Below, one piece after another: positions 43,144-52,230 of a stretch of DNA of 64,000 nucleotides. The position numbers and the translations under genes are program-made. The notes under the pieces are model-generated. The model was not told the origin of the DNA. It worked only from the letters and a program-made list of their open reading frames with translations, and ran no database searches. The stretch's first letter is position 1; every line of letters begins with the position of its first letter. The stretch comes from an uncultured Roseicyclus sp. (GTDB lineage: Bacteria; Pseudomonadota; Alphaproteobacteria; Rhodobacterales; Rhodobacteraceae): NCBI GenBank assembly GCA_947500415.1, contig CANMRT010000002.1, forward strand, positions 372,001-436,000, in the 5' to 3' direction.

Positions 43144-44157
43144 CTATTGCACAAGGATCAGGTCAGCGGGGTCGATTTGCAGATCAACGGCGTCACCCGC
43201 GGCCAAACGCGGTTCCGAAATCGGGCGTGAGACCAGGAACTCAAGGTCTTCATCCTGCACCACATATTCCATCCGGCTGCCCAGGTAACTGGCCGACGAA
43301 ATGATCGCGGCACCTCCTGCGGCCAAGGTGATCCGCTCGGGCCGGATCGTGGCTGTATGGGCACCGTCCGCAGCGTCGACAGGTAGGGACAAATGCGCAG
43401 CAGAGAAAGTGCCGGCCGCGACCCGCCCCTCGATCAGGTTCGCATCGCCGATGAAGTCGGCCACAAAGGCGGAGGAAGGCTGCTCATAAAGCTCCGACGG
43501 CGTGCCAATCTGCGCAATCTGGCCCATCTTCATGACCACAATCCGGTCCGAGACAGCAAGCGCCTCTTCCTGATCGTGGGTGACGTAAACGGCGGTTAGC
43601 CCGAAGCGTTGCTGCAGGTCACGGATCTCGGCGCGGACCTTGCGGCGGAGTTTGGCGTCGACGTTCGACAGCGGCTCATCGAACAGCAAAACGTCGGGCT
43701 GCTGCACGATGGCGCGCGCCACGGCCACGCGTTGCTGTTGCCCGCCAGAGAGCTCAGACGGCAAGCGCGCCTCCAACCCGCCAAGGCCCACCTGATCCAG
43801 GATCGCGCGGGCTTGATCGCGGGCATCGGCTTTGGAAACGCCCCGGATCGTGGGGCCGTAAGACACGTTGTCGAGCACGGACATATGCGGAAACAACGCG
43901 TAGGATTGGAAGACCATGCCAACGTTTCGCTCACTCGCGGGATCTCGACTCACGTCACGGCCCGCTATTTTCACCTGTCCCTCGGACGGCAGTTCCAGCC
44001 CCGCGATCAGGCGCAGGGAGGTGGTCTTGCCGCAACCCGAGGGGCCAAGGAACGTCACTAACTCGCCCTTCCCGATGGAAAAGTTGATCCGATCCACCGC
44101 CGTGGCATCACCATAGCGCTTCACGACGTCCACAAATTCGATTGCCGTCTCAGCCAT
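43144..44157 (-). CDS. ABC transporter ATPase, FbpC/AfuC-like
   Basis: A 337-aa ATPase of the polyamine/iron/sugar-phosphate type. Walker A GPSGCGKTTSL, signature LSGGQQQRVAVAR, Walker B DVLLFDEPLSNVDAKLRRK and the H-loop VYVTHDQEEALAVSD are intact; a TOBE-like C-terminal domain (about 240-337) follows. It lies 9 bp after the fused permease. Naming as iron versus phosphosugar transport cannot be settled from this subunit. Confidence 0.9.
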   Translation of the reverse strand: MAETAIEFVDVVKRYGDATAVDRINFSIGKGELVTFLGPSGCGKTTSLRLIAGLELPSEGQVKIAGRDVSRDPASERNVGMVFQSYALFPHMSVLDNVSYGPTIRGVSKADARDQARAILDQVGLGGLEARLPSELSGGQQQRVAVARAIVQQPDVLLFDEPLSNVDAKLRRKVRAEIRDLQQRFGLTAVYVTHDQEEALAVSDRIVVMKMGQIAQIGTPSELYEQPSSAFVADFIGDANLIEGRVAAGTFSAAHLSLPVDAADGAHTATIRPERITLAAGGAAIISSASYLGSRMEYVVQDEDLEFLVSRPISEPRLAAGDAVDLQIDPADLILVQ

Positions 44158-44166
44158 GCCTGTTCC

Positions 44167-46350
44167 CTATTCCGCTGGTTCCGGGACTTGTCCCTTGCCC
44201 TGCAATTCCTTGCGTCGGCCCAGTTTGCGAGTGCCGACGATGCCTTGAATAACCACGACGCAGACGATCATCACGATCATCAGAACGGCGGAATAGGCGA
44301 TGGCGAGCGCGTATTCGCCCGCCTCCACTCGCCCCATGATGTAGGCCGTCGCCATGTTGTGCCGCGCGGAGACAAGGAAGATCACCGCAGACACAGCCGT
44401 CATCGCGGTCACAAAGGAATAGACCAGCGCGGTGAAGACGGCGGGTTTGATCAGGGGCAGGACCACGCGGCGCAGCGTGGTGAGGCCCCCTGCCCCCATG
44501 GTTTGCGACGCCTCCTCCATGCTGCGGTCGATCTGCGCCAAAGCGGCAAGGCCTGCGCGCATGCCGACGGGCATGTTTCGGAAGACAAAGCAGATGATCA
44601 GGATCGCAGCCGTCCCGGTGATGTCCACCGGCGGCACGTTGAAGGCCGCCACGTAAGACACACCCACGACCGTGCCGGGGATGGCGAAGGACAGCATCGT
44701 GCCAAACTCGAACGCCCGCCGACCCGCGAAGTCCTGTCTTGCGACGAGCCATGCCGTGAGGATGCCGATAAGTGTCGTCAGTGGTGCCGCGAGGGCTGCG
44801 ACCCAAAGGGTCGTCATCATGCTGTCCCAAGCGGAGCCGTAGAGTTGCAAGCCGTCCTCAAACTCAAATCGGAAGGCCGTGACGATGTGCTGGAACGTCG
44901 GCGTCAGGTCCCAGCGCCCCACGTCGGTGACGAAGCCGCCGGTGACGATAATGATGTAGACCGCGAGAGTGAAGATAACCCATGGCAGTACCACGGCGAA
45001 GACGCCGATCTTGAGCACACCGGGCAATGGCGAGGCGAGGCCCGCGTCGGATTTGCCAGTGACAGTGACGTAGCTTTTGTTGCCCATCCAGCGCATTTGC
45101 AGCCAGAAGGCGATGAGTGTGAGGGCCAGCAGGATCATCGCCAACGTGGCGGCATTGCCAAGGTCATAACGCGCGCCCACCACGGCAAAGAAGATCTTGA
45201 TCGACAGGACCTCATAACCACCGCCAAGCACGATGGGATTGCCGAAATCCGCGAGGCTTTCGATAAAGGCCAGCAGGAATGCTGCGGCGAGGCCGGGGCG
45301 CAGGAGTGGCCATGTGACGGAACGGAACGTCTTCATCGACTTCGCGCCGAGGGTCCGGGCAGCTTCTTCCAGCGTTGGGTTGATCGCTTCCAGCGTCGAC
45401 AAAAGCACAAGGAATGTGACCGGCGCAAAGGCCAAGACTTGAGCGATCAAGATACCCGGCAACCCATAAACCCATCGGCCAGGGCGCACATCTAACAGAT
45501 CGGCCACACCAGATGTCACCAGCCCTGTGCGCCCAAAAAGCAAAATGATTGCAACACCAACCACAAAAGGCGGCGTGATAATCGGAAGGATAGAAATCGC
45601 CCGCAACGCGCGTTTCATGCGGAAATCGGTGCGGTTAACCAATAGCGCCAGTGCAAGCCCTAACAGCGTGGCGAGCGTCGCTGACAGCACGCCGAGGATC
45701 ACCGTGTTGATGACCACGCCGCAGCGTCCGCCGCCAACAAGGCAATTCAACCCCCAAAGATCGGGCGCCGTGATCCGCGCCCAGAACGTGCCGAGTGCTA
45801 GGTTGCCGTCGGTGTCCACAAAAGCCGCGAGGCCCAGTTTCAAGATCGGAAAGAAAACGAAAGCCGTTAGGGCCGCGACAATGGCTGTGATGCAAAACGA
45901 CGCAAACCGCTCGCCCCGACAAAACCCGCGCGATGCGATCAGGTCCGAGAGCAAGCCGACAAGCGCTGCACCCGCAAGGAAGCCACCCCATCCAAGGCCA
46001 GTTTGCCCATCTGCCGCTGCTTCAAATACCCCACCGACCCAAGCCTGCGACGGGCCGCGAAGACCCACGGCGAATCCTTGCCAGAGGTAGAGGAACATCG
46101 CCCCAAGCGTCAGCCACAGCGCGATATTGGATTGCTGCCATTTTCGGGTGAACGTTGCAGCGCCCAAAGCGACGACAATCGCAATCAACGGCCACAGCCA
46201 GCCGTGGCCAGACATCCCTTCGGACAGCGCGGACGCCGCTGGTCCCTGCCAGATCGGCGCGCCCTTGTACCACGGGAAGGCCACCAGCGAGAGCGCAAGC
46301 AGACCGAGCCAGGCAATCCCAGCTCGGTCAGATGTCAGTTTTAGGGTCAC
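44167..46350 (-). CDS. ABC transporter permease, fused two-domain (FbpB/AfuB-like)
   Basis: A 727-aa inner-membrane permease with two complete permease units in one chain. Four or more extra helices occupy about residues 1-170, then unit 1 (about 200-410) with the EAA loop EEAARTLGAKSMKTFRSVTWPLL and unit 2 (about 470-710) with EEASQTMGAGGLTTLRRVVLPLI. The duplication replaces two separate permeases, as in FbpB-type importers. It overlaps nothing: gaps of 6 and 9 bp to its neighbours. Confidence 0.9.
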   Translation of the reverse strand: MTLKLTSDRAGIAWLGLLALSLVAFPWYKGAPIWQGPAASALSEGMSGHGWLWPLIAIVVALGAATFTRKWQQSNIALWLTLGAMFLYLWQGFAVGLRGPSQAWVGGVFEAAADGQTGLGWGGFLAGAALVGLLSDLIASRGFCRGERFASFCITAIVAALTAFVFFPILKLGLAAFVDTDGNLALGTFWARITAPDLWGLNCLVGGGRCGVVINTVILGVLSATLATLLGLALALLVNRTDFRMKRALRAISILPIITPPFVVGVAIILLFGRTGLVTSGVADLLDVRPGRWVYGLPGILIAQVLAFAPVTFLVLLSTLEAINPTLEEAARTLGAKSMKTFRSVTWPLLRPGLAAAFLLAFIESLADFGNPIVLGGGYEVLSIKIFFAVVGARYDLGNAATLAMILLALTLIAFWLQMRWMGNKSYVTVTGKSDAGLASPLPGVLKIGVFAVVLPWVIFTLAVYIIIVTGGFVTDVGRWDLTPTFQHIVTAFRFEFEDGLQLYGSAWDSMMTTLWVAALAAPLTTLIGILTAWLVARQDFAGRRAFEFGTMLSFAIPGTVVGVSYVAAFNVPPVDITGTAAILIICFVFRNMPVGMRAGLAALAQIDRSMEEASQTMGAGGLTTLRRVVLPLIKPAVFTALVYSFVTAMTAVSAVIFLVSARHNMATAYIMGRVEAGEYALAIAYSAVLMIVMIVCVVVIQGIVGTRKLGRRKELQGKGQVPEPAE

Positions 46351-46356
46351 GCGGCC

Positions 46357-47379
46357 TTACTGCGAGAGTGAGCCGATGTCCGCGTCCCACCGCTCAAGAA
46401 GACGGGTCCGTTCCTCGGACGAGCCGTAAAGCGCGAAGTCGTAGTCGATCAGCGTGATATCCTCCAACCGCGGCGCGGCCTCGGGCGTAGCTGCGTTCAT
46501 GTTTGACGGGATCTGGAACGAGTTGTTCGCCGCCCCTATCTCCTGCGCCTCAGGCGTCAGGGCCCAATCGTAGAACATGCGCGCGCTGTCGGGGTTCGGC
46601 CCGCCTGCGATTATCGACATGGAGCCGACTTCGTAGCCTGTGCCCTCGCACGGTGCGACCGCTACAATCGGCGCGCCCTGCACCGTTTGCGCTACAGCAT
46701 CGTGCATAAATACGATGCCGATGGCCGTCTCACCCGTCGCTGCCGCACGAATGGGCGCAGAGCCCGACTGCGTGTATTGTGAGATGTTGTTGTGCAGCGT
46801 CGCGAGGTATTCGAAGGCCTCTTCCTCACCCATCAACTGCACCATCGTGGCCAACATAGTGTAGGACGTGCCCGAAGAGTTGGGGTTGGCGACCTGCACG
46901 TCGTCGGCAAAGCGCTCGTCCAGCAAATCGGCCCAACAGGCGGGCGGATTCTCTTCTACAAGATCGGAGTTGTAGCCGAAGCCCAACCCACCGGCATAGA
47001 TGCCTACGGTGCGATAGTTGGCAGTTTCAGCCTGACGCACGGCCCAATCCTGAAGGTTGGCCAGCTCGTCCGACTGATATTCCTCGGTCAAACCTTCCTG
47101 CGCGGCCTGGAGATGCGGATCACCGGTGCCACCCCACCACACGTCGCCGCGTGGTTGTTCGGCTTCAGCGGCCAGTTGCGCAAAGGTCTCGCCCGAGGAG
47201 CGCCGGGTCATCAGAACCTCGATGCCCGTCTCTCGCTCAAACGCTTCGGACATGGCGCGGCACCATTCCTCTTGAACCGAGCAATAGAGCACAAGCTCCT
47301 CCGCCTGCGCGGCCGTAGGTGCCGCGACGTACAGGCTGGTCGATGCTACAAGAATAGCAGTCAGGTTCGTTGTCTTCAT
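46357..47379 (-). CDS. ABC transporter substrate-binding protein, FbpA/AfuA-like
   Basis: A 340-aa periplasmic binding protein. The signal peptide (about 1-26, ending AQA) is followed by ELVLYCSVQEEWCRAMSEAF, RRSSGETFAQL, DVWWGGTGDPHLQAAQEGL, GIVFMHDAV and CEGTGYEVGS. The Tyr pair that binds ferric iron in FbpA proteins is not evident. In contrast a Ser (SSGET), His-Asp (FMHD) and Glu (CEGTGYE) occur where AfuA-type hexose-phosphate binders place their ligands, as far as I recall. First gene of the operon, with a GGGAGGATATT ribosome-binding site. The substrate is likely a phosphorylated sugar or polyol rather than iron. Confidence 0.82.
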   Translation of the reverse strand: MKTTNLTAILVASTSLYVAAPTAAQAEELVLYCSVQEEWCRAMSEAFERETGIEVLMTRRSSGETFAQLAAEAEQPRGDVWWGGTGDPHLQAAQEGLTEEYQSDELANLQDWAVRQAETANYRTVGIYAGGLGFGYNSDLVEENPPACWADLLDERFADDVQVANPNSSGTSYTMLATMVQLMGEEEAFEYLATLHNNISQYTQSGSAPIRAAATGETAIGIVFMHDAVAQTVQGAPIVAVAPCEGTGYEVGSMSIIAGGPNPDSARMFYDWALTPEAQEIGAANNSFQIPSNMNAATPEAAPRLEDITLIDYDFALYGSSEERTRLLERWDADIGSLSQ

Positions 47380-47551
47380 AATATCCTCCCAAGGTACTAG
47401 CAGATTAACCCTCGACCATTAGCGCCGTAAGTCGCGCAATCTTCAACAAGTTTGTCGAAAAATGCGTTTCCGGAAAGTGCGTTGCGCGGTCGGGTCCAAA
47501 CGGATCGCAACGACCTACAGCAGGCGAGTTGGGGGCATACAAAACCCAATA

Positions 47552-48790
47552 TCAGGAAAAGCGCGCCACATCGAACGCCGAAAGATCTGCGTTTGCAGTC
47601 CGCCCTTCTATGACATCGGCAACGATCTCACCGGATTTTGGCGCCATCATCAAACCGTAGTGTGAATGGCCAAAGCAGGCGATCAACCCGTCCGCGCCCT
47701 TTACCGGCCCAAGTGCAGGCAGACTGTCGGGAAAAGAGGGGCGATGCCCCATCCAAACCTTTGCGCTTTGAGTGTTCAATCTTCGCAACGCCGCCTCGGC
47801 CTGCCGTGTCAGGAGCGCCCTCCGTGTTGGGTCGGGTGGCGCGTCAATCGCCGCAAACTCTGCCTGACCCGCGATGCGAATATCGCCGCCCATTGTGCTC
47901 AACACGACCTTCCGGTCCACATCCATCACGGAATGGGTCAACTCGACCCCAGGGTCGGCAAACTGCACATGATAGCCGCGCTCTGCCTGCAGCGGCAGCT
48001 TCAGGCCAGTTCCTTTAAGAAGCGCCGCCGACCATATCCCCATAGCCACGACCAGCTTGTCACAGGGGTGGCTGCCACCGGCGCAATCGACCCGCCAACC
48101 GCTTCCGTCCCGCGCAATCCCGCGCACCTCATCGGTCAGGAACGTAACCCCCATCGCTCGAGCCTTTTCAGCGATTGCGGTGCAAATCTCACCGGGTCCG
48201 TCGGCGCGCGCCTGACCCTTGATAAGCACTGCCGCTTGGAACTCTTTACTTAGGGCAGGTTCCAATGCGCGAAGCTCGGCCGCCCCCACAACTTCCATGT
48301 CGGCGCCCTTCTCGGCTCGCAGCTGATATTCCAGCGCAGAAAGATCCGCCTGTTCCACCTTACGAAAGGCGTGAATGTAGTAGGCGTCCCGCACCAAATG
48401 CTCGTGCCCGGTGCCCGCAAGATGGCGGCGGAAAAGGTCGATAGACGGGGCGCACAAATGCTCCATCGCATTCGACACTTCGCGCACACGATCTTCACGC
48501 CCATTCGCCAGAAACCGCAGGCCCCAGTCGACCATTTTCGGCCAATGCGATGGTCGCACGCGCAAGGGTTTGCCGGGGTCACTCAAAAGCGAGGGTATCT
48601 TTCGCCACAACCCCGGCATGGATTGCGGCACAACCGACCAGGGTGAGATAATCCCTGCATTCCCATAGGACGTCGCGCGCCCGGGCGCATCTCGGTCGAT
48701 AACGCGCACGGCATGTCCGCGCTCCGCCAAAGACAACGCACAGCACAGGCCAACGATGCCAGCGCCCAAAACGGTGACGTCTTTGCTCAC
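47552..48790 (-). CDS. FAD-dependent D-amino-acid dehydrogenase (DadA)-like oxidoreductase
   Basis: A 412-aa DAO-superfamily flavoprotein. The FAD Rossmann motif is VTVLGAGIVGLCCALSLAERGHAVRVIDRD at the very start; AGIISPWSVVPQSMPGLWRKIPSLL is typical of DadA-like proteins, and the C-terminal FAD tract reads ACFGHSHYGLMMAPKSGEIVAD. It oxidises a D-amino acid or a related imino/secondary amine. The start is probably GTG 48790, 2 bases after the TRAP permease stop, because it places the Rossmann motif at residue 5; upstream frame belongs to the permease region. Co-transcribed with the TAXI-TRAP transporter, so it likely acts on the imported compound. Confidence 0.82.
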   Translation of the reverse strand: MSKDVTVLGAGIVGLCCALSLAERGHAVRVIDRDAPGRATSYGNAGIISPWSVVPQSMPGLWRKIPSLLSDPGKPLRVRPSHWPKMVDWGLRFLANGREDRVREVSNAMEHLCAPSIDLFRRHLAGTGHEHLVRDAYYIHAFRKVEQADLSALEYQLRAEKGADMEVVGAAELRALEPALSKEFQAAVLIKGQARADGPGEICTAIAEKARAMGVTFLTDEVRGIARDGSGWRVDCAGGSHPCDKLVVAMGIWSAALLKGTGLKLPLQAERGYHVQFADPGVELTHSVMDVDRKVVLSTMGGDIRIAGQAEFAAIDAPPDPTRRALLTRQAEAALRRLNTQSAKVWMGHRPSFPDSLPALGPVKGADGLIACFGHSHYGLMMAPKSGEIVADVIEGRTANADLSAFDVARFS

Positions 48791-48792
48791 AC

Positions 48793-51009
48793 TCAGGCCA
48801 CAGCAGCGCTGCGCCGCTTGATGATCTGCGAGATAATCACTGGCGCGCAGAGGATCAGCGCGAACAAGTCCGCTTGTACGGACGGCGCGATGAACACGAG
48901 GCCTGCGAATGCCAACAAGCACCGGAAAGCTGCATTCACCGGCGCGTAGAAGTAGCCCACCACAGCCGTCGACAACGCCATCACACCCGCGATGCAACTT
49001 GCGGCGGTGTAGGTGAATTCCCACAGATCGAAGCCGGTCGAGGACACGAACAGCAATACCGGCGCGTAGACGAAGGCCATTGGCGCTACCACTTTCCCCA
49101 GACCTAAGGTGAAGGCCGATATTCCCGTTCGGAACGGGTTGGAGTTCGCAATCGCCGCCGCCGCATAGGCCGACGTACAGACCGGCGGCGTAATCTCCGC
49201 CACCACCCCATAGTAAAGCACGAACATATGGCTTGCGATTGGCGGAATGCCCAGTTGCGCCAGCGCCGGTTGAGCGACGGAGACCAACATGATGTAGAGC
49301 GCCGTTGTCGGCACCCCTGCCCCCATCAAAATGCAGGCCACGGCAATGAACACGAGGCTGATGAACAGCGTCAGATCCTCAACAGTGATGAATTGCAGGC
49401 CCGTTGCAGCGAACAGGACATGCAGGTCGGAGCCAAGGTTCGACGCGCCCTGCGTGACCATAAAGCCAATGCGAAATCCGATGCCGGTCGTGTTGATCAC
49501 ACCAACCACAATACCAACAGCCGCCGAGGCCGCACCAACGGCCAGCGCGTATTTCACCCCGGTCTCAAAGGTCTCTGCCATCTGAGGCAGCTTGATCCGC
49601 TGTTGCGGGTTCAGCGTGCCAAGGACCGAGCAAGCGATCAGGATACACGACATACCAAGGTCAAACCCTCCGCCCATGTATTTCCATATGACGAAACCGA
49701 TGAACGCCGCCGCGTAGACCAGCGTAATCGGCTCTCGCATCCGGGACATGCCCGCGATGATCGCTACCGAGATGCCGCAGAAAGCCGACATGTAAGGAGT
49801 GTAGCCCGAAAAAAGCACGACCAGCAGCGCGATCAGCGGCACGATATTCGCCCATCCCTCGCTCCATACAGCCTTGAATTGCGGCATAGCCTCTTTGCTC
49901 AAACCCTTCAGGTCCAGCTTCTTCGCCATCAGGTGAACGACGGTGAAGACGCCCACGTAGTGCAGCAACGCAGGGAAGATCGCGGCAATAACGATCGTGG
50001 TGTAAGGCACCTCCAAAAACTCAGCCATGATGAAGGCGGCAGCGCCCATGATCGGCGGCGTAATCTGGCCACCCGCCGACGACGCAGCTTCAACCCCACC
50101 CGCGAAATGGCCGGGGTAGCCCAGACGTTTCATGTTGGGGATAGTCAAGGCACCAGTAGAAACGGTGTTGGCCACAGAGCTGCCAGAGATCGTGCCAAAG
50201 AAGGCCGAAGACACGACCGATACCTTCGCCGGACCGCCCGTATAGCGACCCGCGAGGATCGTGGCGTTGTCGATGAACAGCTGCCCCAGCCCCGTGCGCT
50301 GCGCGATCACGCCAAACAACACAAAGTGGAACACGATGGTCGACACCACCCAAAGCGTGACGCCAAAGATGCCTTCCTGCGGGAAATACATCGACGAGAC
50401 GAACGTGCGGAAGCGGACGCCGGGGTGCTGCAAGACGCCCGGAAACAGCGGCCCGAACAGCGCATAGGCAATGAAGACGCAGATGATGGCGGGCAGGATC
50501 CACCCCAACGTCCGCCGCGCAATGTCGAGGACAAGGATAATCAGCGTTAGCCCAAAGAATATGTCGTAGTTGTTCGGATTGCCCATCCGAAACGTCTGCT
50601 CGTCAATCCCGAGCATCGGGATACCGCGCCACGCGAGGCCCAGGTAAAGGGCCGAGGAAACGCCAAGGATCATAAGCAGAATATCGAAAATTGGCACATT
50701 GCCGATGCACCAAAGGCTCGACCGCACCTCAAACGCGCGTTTGGTCTTGAAGATCGGGAAGAAGGCGTAGGTCAGGATGAACAAACCCGCCAGATGCCAC
50801 CCCATGTGCCAGTGATCGGCAGGCAGCGCGAAACCGGCAGTCAGATAGTGGTAGATTGCAAAGGCCAACGCAACGCCGCGCAGGATCAGGGCCAGCTGTG
50901 GGCCAACGGGACGTGTGGCCGCGCCCTCGTCGTACTTGCGCTCGATCTCGGCGAGTTCCTCTTCGGTCAACTCGCGCGCGTCCGTCTGATCTGTGGTTTG
51001 ATCTGCCAT
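48793..51009 (-). CDS. TRAP transporter fused permease (4TM/12TM), TAXI type
   Basis: A 738-aa inner-membrane protein combining the small (DctQ-like) and large (DctM-like) TRAP permeases. A soluble N-terminal leader (TDARELTEEELAEIERKYDEG) is followed by more than 14 helices. Large-subunit landmarks are SSAFFGTISGSSVANTVSTGALTIP, GGVEAASSAGGQITPPIMGAAAFIMAEFL and MGAGVPTTALYIMLVSVAQPAL. Na+-driven uptake of an organic anion or amino acid delivered by the TAXI protein at 51095-52102. The gene ends 2 bp before the DadA-like start. Confidence 0.92.
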   Translation of the reverse strand: MADQTTDQTDARELTEEELAEIERKYDEGAATRPVGPQLALILRGVALAFAIYHYLTAGFALPADHWHMGWHLAGLFILTYAFFPIFKTKRAFEVRSSLWCIGNVPIFDILLMILGVSSALYLGLAWRGIPMLGIDEQTFRMGNPNNYDIFFGLTLIILVLDIARRTLGWILPAIICVFIAYALFGPLFPGVLQHPGVRFRTFVSSMYFPQEGIFGVTLWVVSTIVFHFVLFGVIAQRTGLGQLFIDNATILAGRYTGGPAKVSVVSSAFFGTISGSSVANTVSTGALTIPNMKRLGYPGHFAGGVEAASSAGGQITPPIMGAAAFIMAEFLEVPYTTIVIAAIFPALLHYVGVFTVVHLMAKKLDLKGLSKEAMPQFKAVWSEGWANIVPLIALLVVLFSGYTPYMSAFCGISVAIIAGMSRMREPITLVYAAAFIGFVIWKYMGGGFDLGMSCILIACSVLGTLNPQQRIKLPQMAETFETGVKYALAVGAASAAVGIVVGVINTTGIGFRIGFMVTQGASNLGSDLHVLFAATGLQFITVEDLTLFISLVFIAVACILMGAGVPTTALYIMLVSVAQPALAQLGIPPIASHMFVLYYGVVAEITPPVCTSAYAAAAIANSNPFRTGISAFTLGLGKVVAPMAFVYAPVLLFVSSTGFDLWEFTYTAASCIAGVMALSTAVVGYFYAPVNAAFRCLLAFAGLVFIAPSVQADLFALILCAPVIISQIIKRRSAAVA

Positions 51010-51042
51010 GAGGGTGCCCCTGCCGGTTCCAGTGTCCCTTAT

Positions 51043-51072
51043 GATTGGGGCGCCTCATCGGGCGCCCCAATC
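51043..51072 (-). terminator. Hairpin between TAXI binding protein and TRAP permease
   Basis: A perfect 12-bp stem, GATTGGGGCGCC (51043-51054) / GGCGCCCCAATC (51061-51072), with a 6-nt loop sits in the 85-bp gap. No T-run follows in the leftward direction. As at 9722-9749 it may stabilise the binding-protein mRNA or partly attenuate the permease. Confidence 0.68.
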
Positions 51073-51094
51073 TTTGTCCGAAATGAAGGCTGGG

Positions 51095-52102
51095 TTACTC
51101 CAGCAGACCCGCTTCTTCGTAGAAGCGTTGCGAGCCCGGGTGCAGCGGCACACCAAGCGCCTCGATGCCCGCCAGCGCCGTGTCAGGCGTAATCTGGCGG
51201 CCCTTCGGGTGGCCGTTGTCGAGGATGCGTCGCGTAGCGTCGTTCCAAAGCGCGGCGGTGATATTGTACATCAGCTCTTCCTCAACCTCGGACGACGTCA
51301 CCAGAAGCGCCGAGACCGCAGGCGTCAACGTGTCGTTGTCGATGCCCTCATAGGTGCCGCCGGGGATCATCGAGGGGATGTAGGCCGGGATCGCTTCATT
51401 GATCCGCGCCATGTCTTCTTCGGTGAAGGAGTGCAGGTTCATGCCCGAGGTCGACGCCAACTGCACCATCGCAGCAACGGGCCAACCCGCTGCGTAGAAG
51501 TAGGCGTCAAGCTGGCCGTCTGCGAGGCGTGCCGCAGATTGGCTGTTGTTCAGTTCAGCTTCTTCAATGTTGTCCCGGGTGATGCCCCACAACTCCAGCA
51601 TTTGCAGCACGGCCACTTGCGTTCCCGATCCCGCTTGGGCGATGCCAACACGCAGACCCTCAAGATCGCTGAGATCGTTGATCGTCACGCCCGCAGGCAG
51701 AACAAGGTGCAGGTCTTCCGGGAACAGGTTCGCGATGACACGAAGGTTTGGATGCTCCCGCCCTTCAAAGTCGCCCGCACCCAGATACATCGAACGGGTC
51801 ACGTCAGCGGCGGCAAGGCCAGCTTCCAATTCACCGTTCTGAACGGCTGCGTTGTTGAACACCGACGCCGTTGTGGACTGCGCGATAGCTATCAGGCCTT
51901 CAACGCCACACTGCCCACCTTCGTCGCACGGGCGCGAGCCCGGAGGCGCTGAGATCGCCGTCGCAATCGCACCACCGATGGGGAAGTACGTGCCCCCGGC
52001 CCCGCCGGTGCCGATGCGGAAAAACTCTTGTGCTGCCGCGGGTGCAGCAGTGGCCATAGCCGCGACAAGCGCGATACCGGCCAGCTTGGGTGCAAAACTC
52101 AT
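51095..52102 (-). CDS. TAXI family TRAP transporter substrate-binding protein
   Basis: A 335-aa periplasmic receptor. The signal peptide (about 1-24, ending AAA) precedes EFFRIGTGGAGGTYFPIGGAIATAIS, the TAXI signature; VEGLIAIAQSTTASVFNNAAVQNGELEAGL, GLRVGIAQAGSGTQVAVLQML and PLHPGSQRFYEEAGLL are further family features. ATG 52102 is preferred over an earlier in-frame start because it begins the signal peptide. First gene of TAXI-TRAP-DadA operon, divergent from LysR. Ligands of TAXI proteins are poorly known, typically carboxylates or amino acids. Confidence 0.9.
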   Translation of the reverse strand: MSFAPKLAGIALVAAMATAAPAAAQEFFRIGTGGAGGTYFPIGGAIATAISAPPGSRPCDEGGQCGVEGLIAIAQSTTASVFNNAAVQNGELEAGLAAADVTRSMYLGAGDFEGREHPNLRVIANLFPEDLHLVLPAGVTINDLSDLEGLRVGIAQAGSGTQVAVLQMLELWGITRDNIEEAELNNSQSAARLADGQLDAYFYAAGWPVAAMVQLASTSGMNLHSFTEEDMARINEAIPAYIPSMIPGGTYEGIDNDTLTPAVSALLVTSSEVEEELMYNITAALWNDATRRILDNGHPKGRQITPDTALAGIEALGVPLHPGSQRFYEEAGLLE

Positions 52103-52180
52103 TGCGATCTCCCTGATTGCTTTTCGCGCCGGTTGTCCGACGCAATTGAACACTCAGAGCGTACCGATGAGATCCATAAA

Positions 52181-52193
52181 TACAAATTTGTAA
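52181..52193. promoter_or_regulatory. LysR box between TAXI gene and lysR
   Basis: TACAAATTTGTA is a perfect 12-bp palindrome; with the following A it forms T-N11-A. It lies in the 128-bp gap between the divergent TAXI and lysR genes and is the only clear dyad there. It probably binds the LysR protein and controls both directions. Confidence 0.65.
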
Positions 52194-52230
52194 GTTTTGC
52201 AAAAACCAAAGGTTTCTCTATGATTTGACC

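Noticed and set aside
44188-45495. Long + strand open frame of 435 codons
   Set aside because: It is antisense to the fused ABC permease with the same charged, low-complexity composition; a shadow frame.
46357-47379. Assignment of the ABC system as a plain ferric iron importer
   Set aside because: No Tyr-Tyr iron ligand pair was evident, no Fur-box-like site was seen upstream, and the operon ends in an IMPase-family phosphatase; kept as a possibility only.
49228-50550. Long + strand open frame of 440 codons
   Set aside because: It is antisense to the TRAP permease, is dominated by His, Arg, Gln and Asp as expected for the complement of a hydrophobic GC-rich gene, and has no ribosome-binding site or domain.
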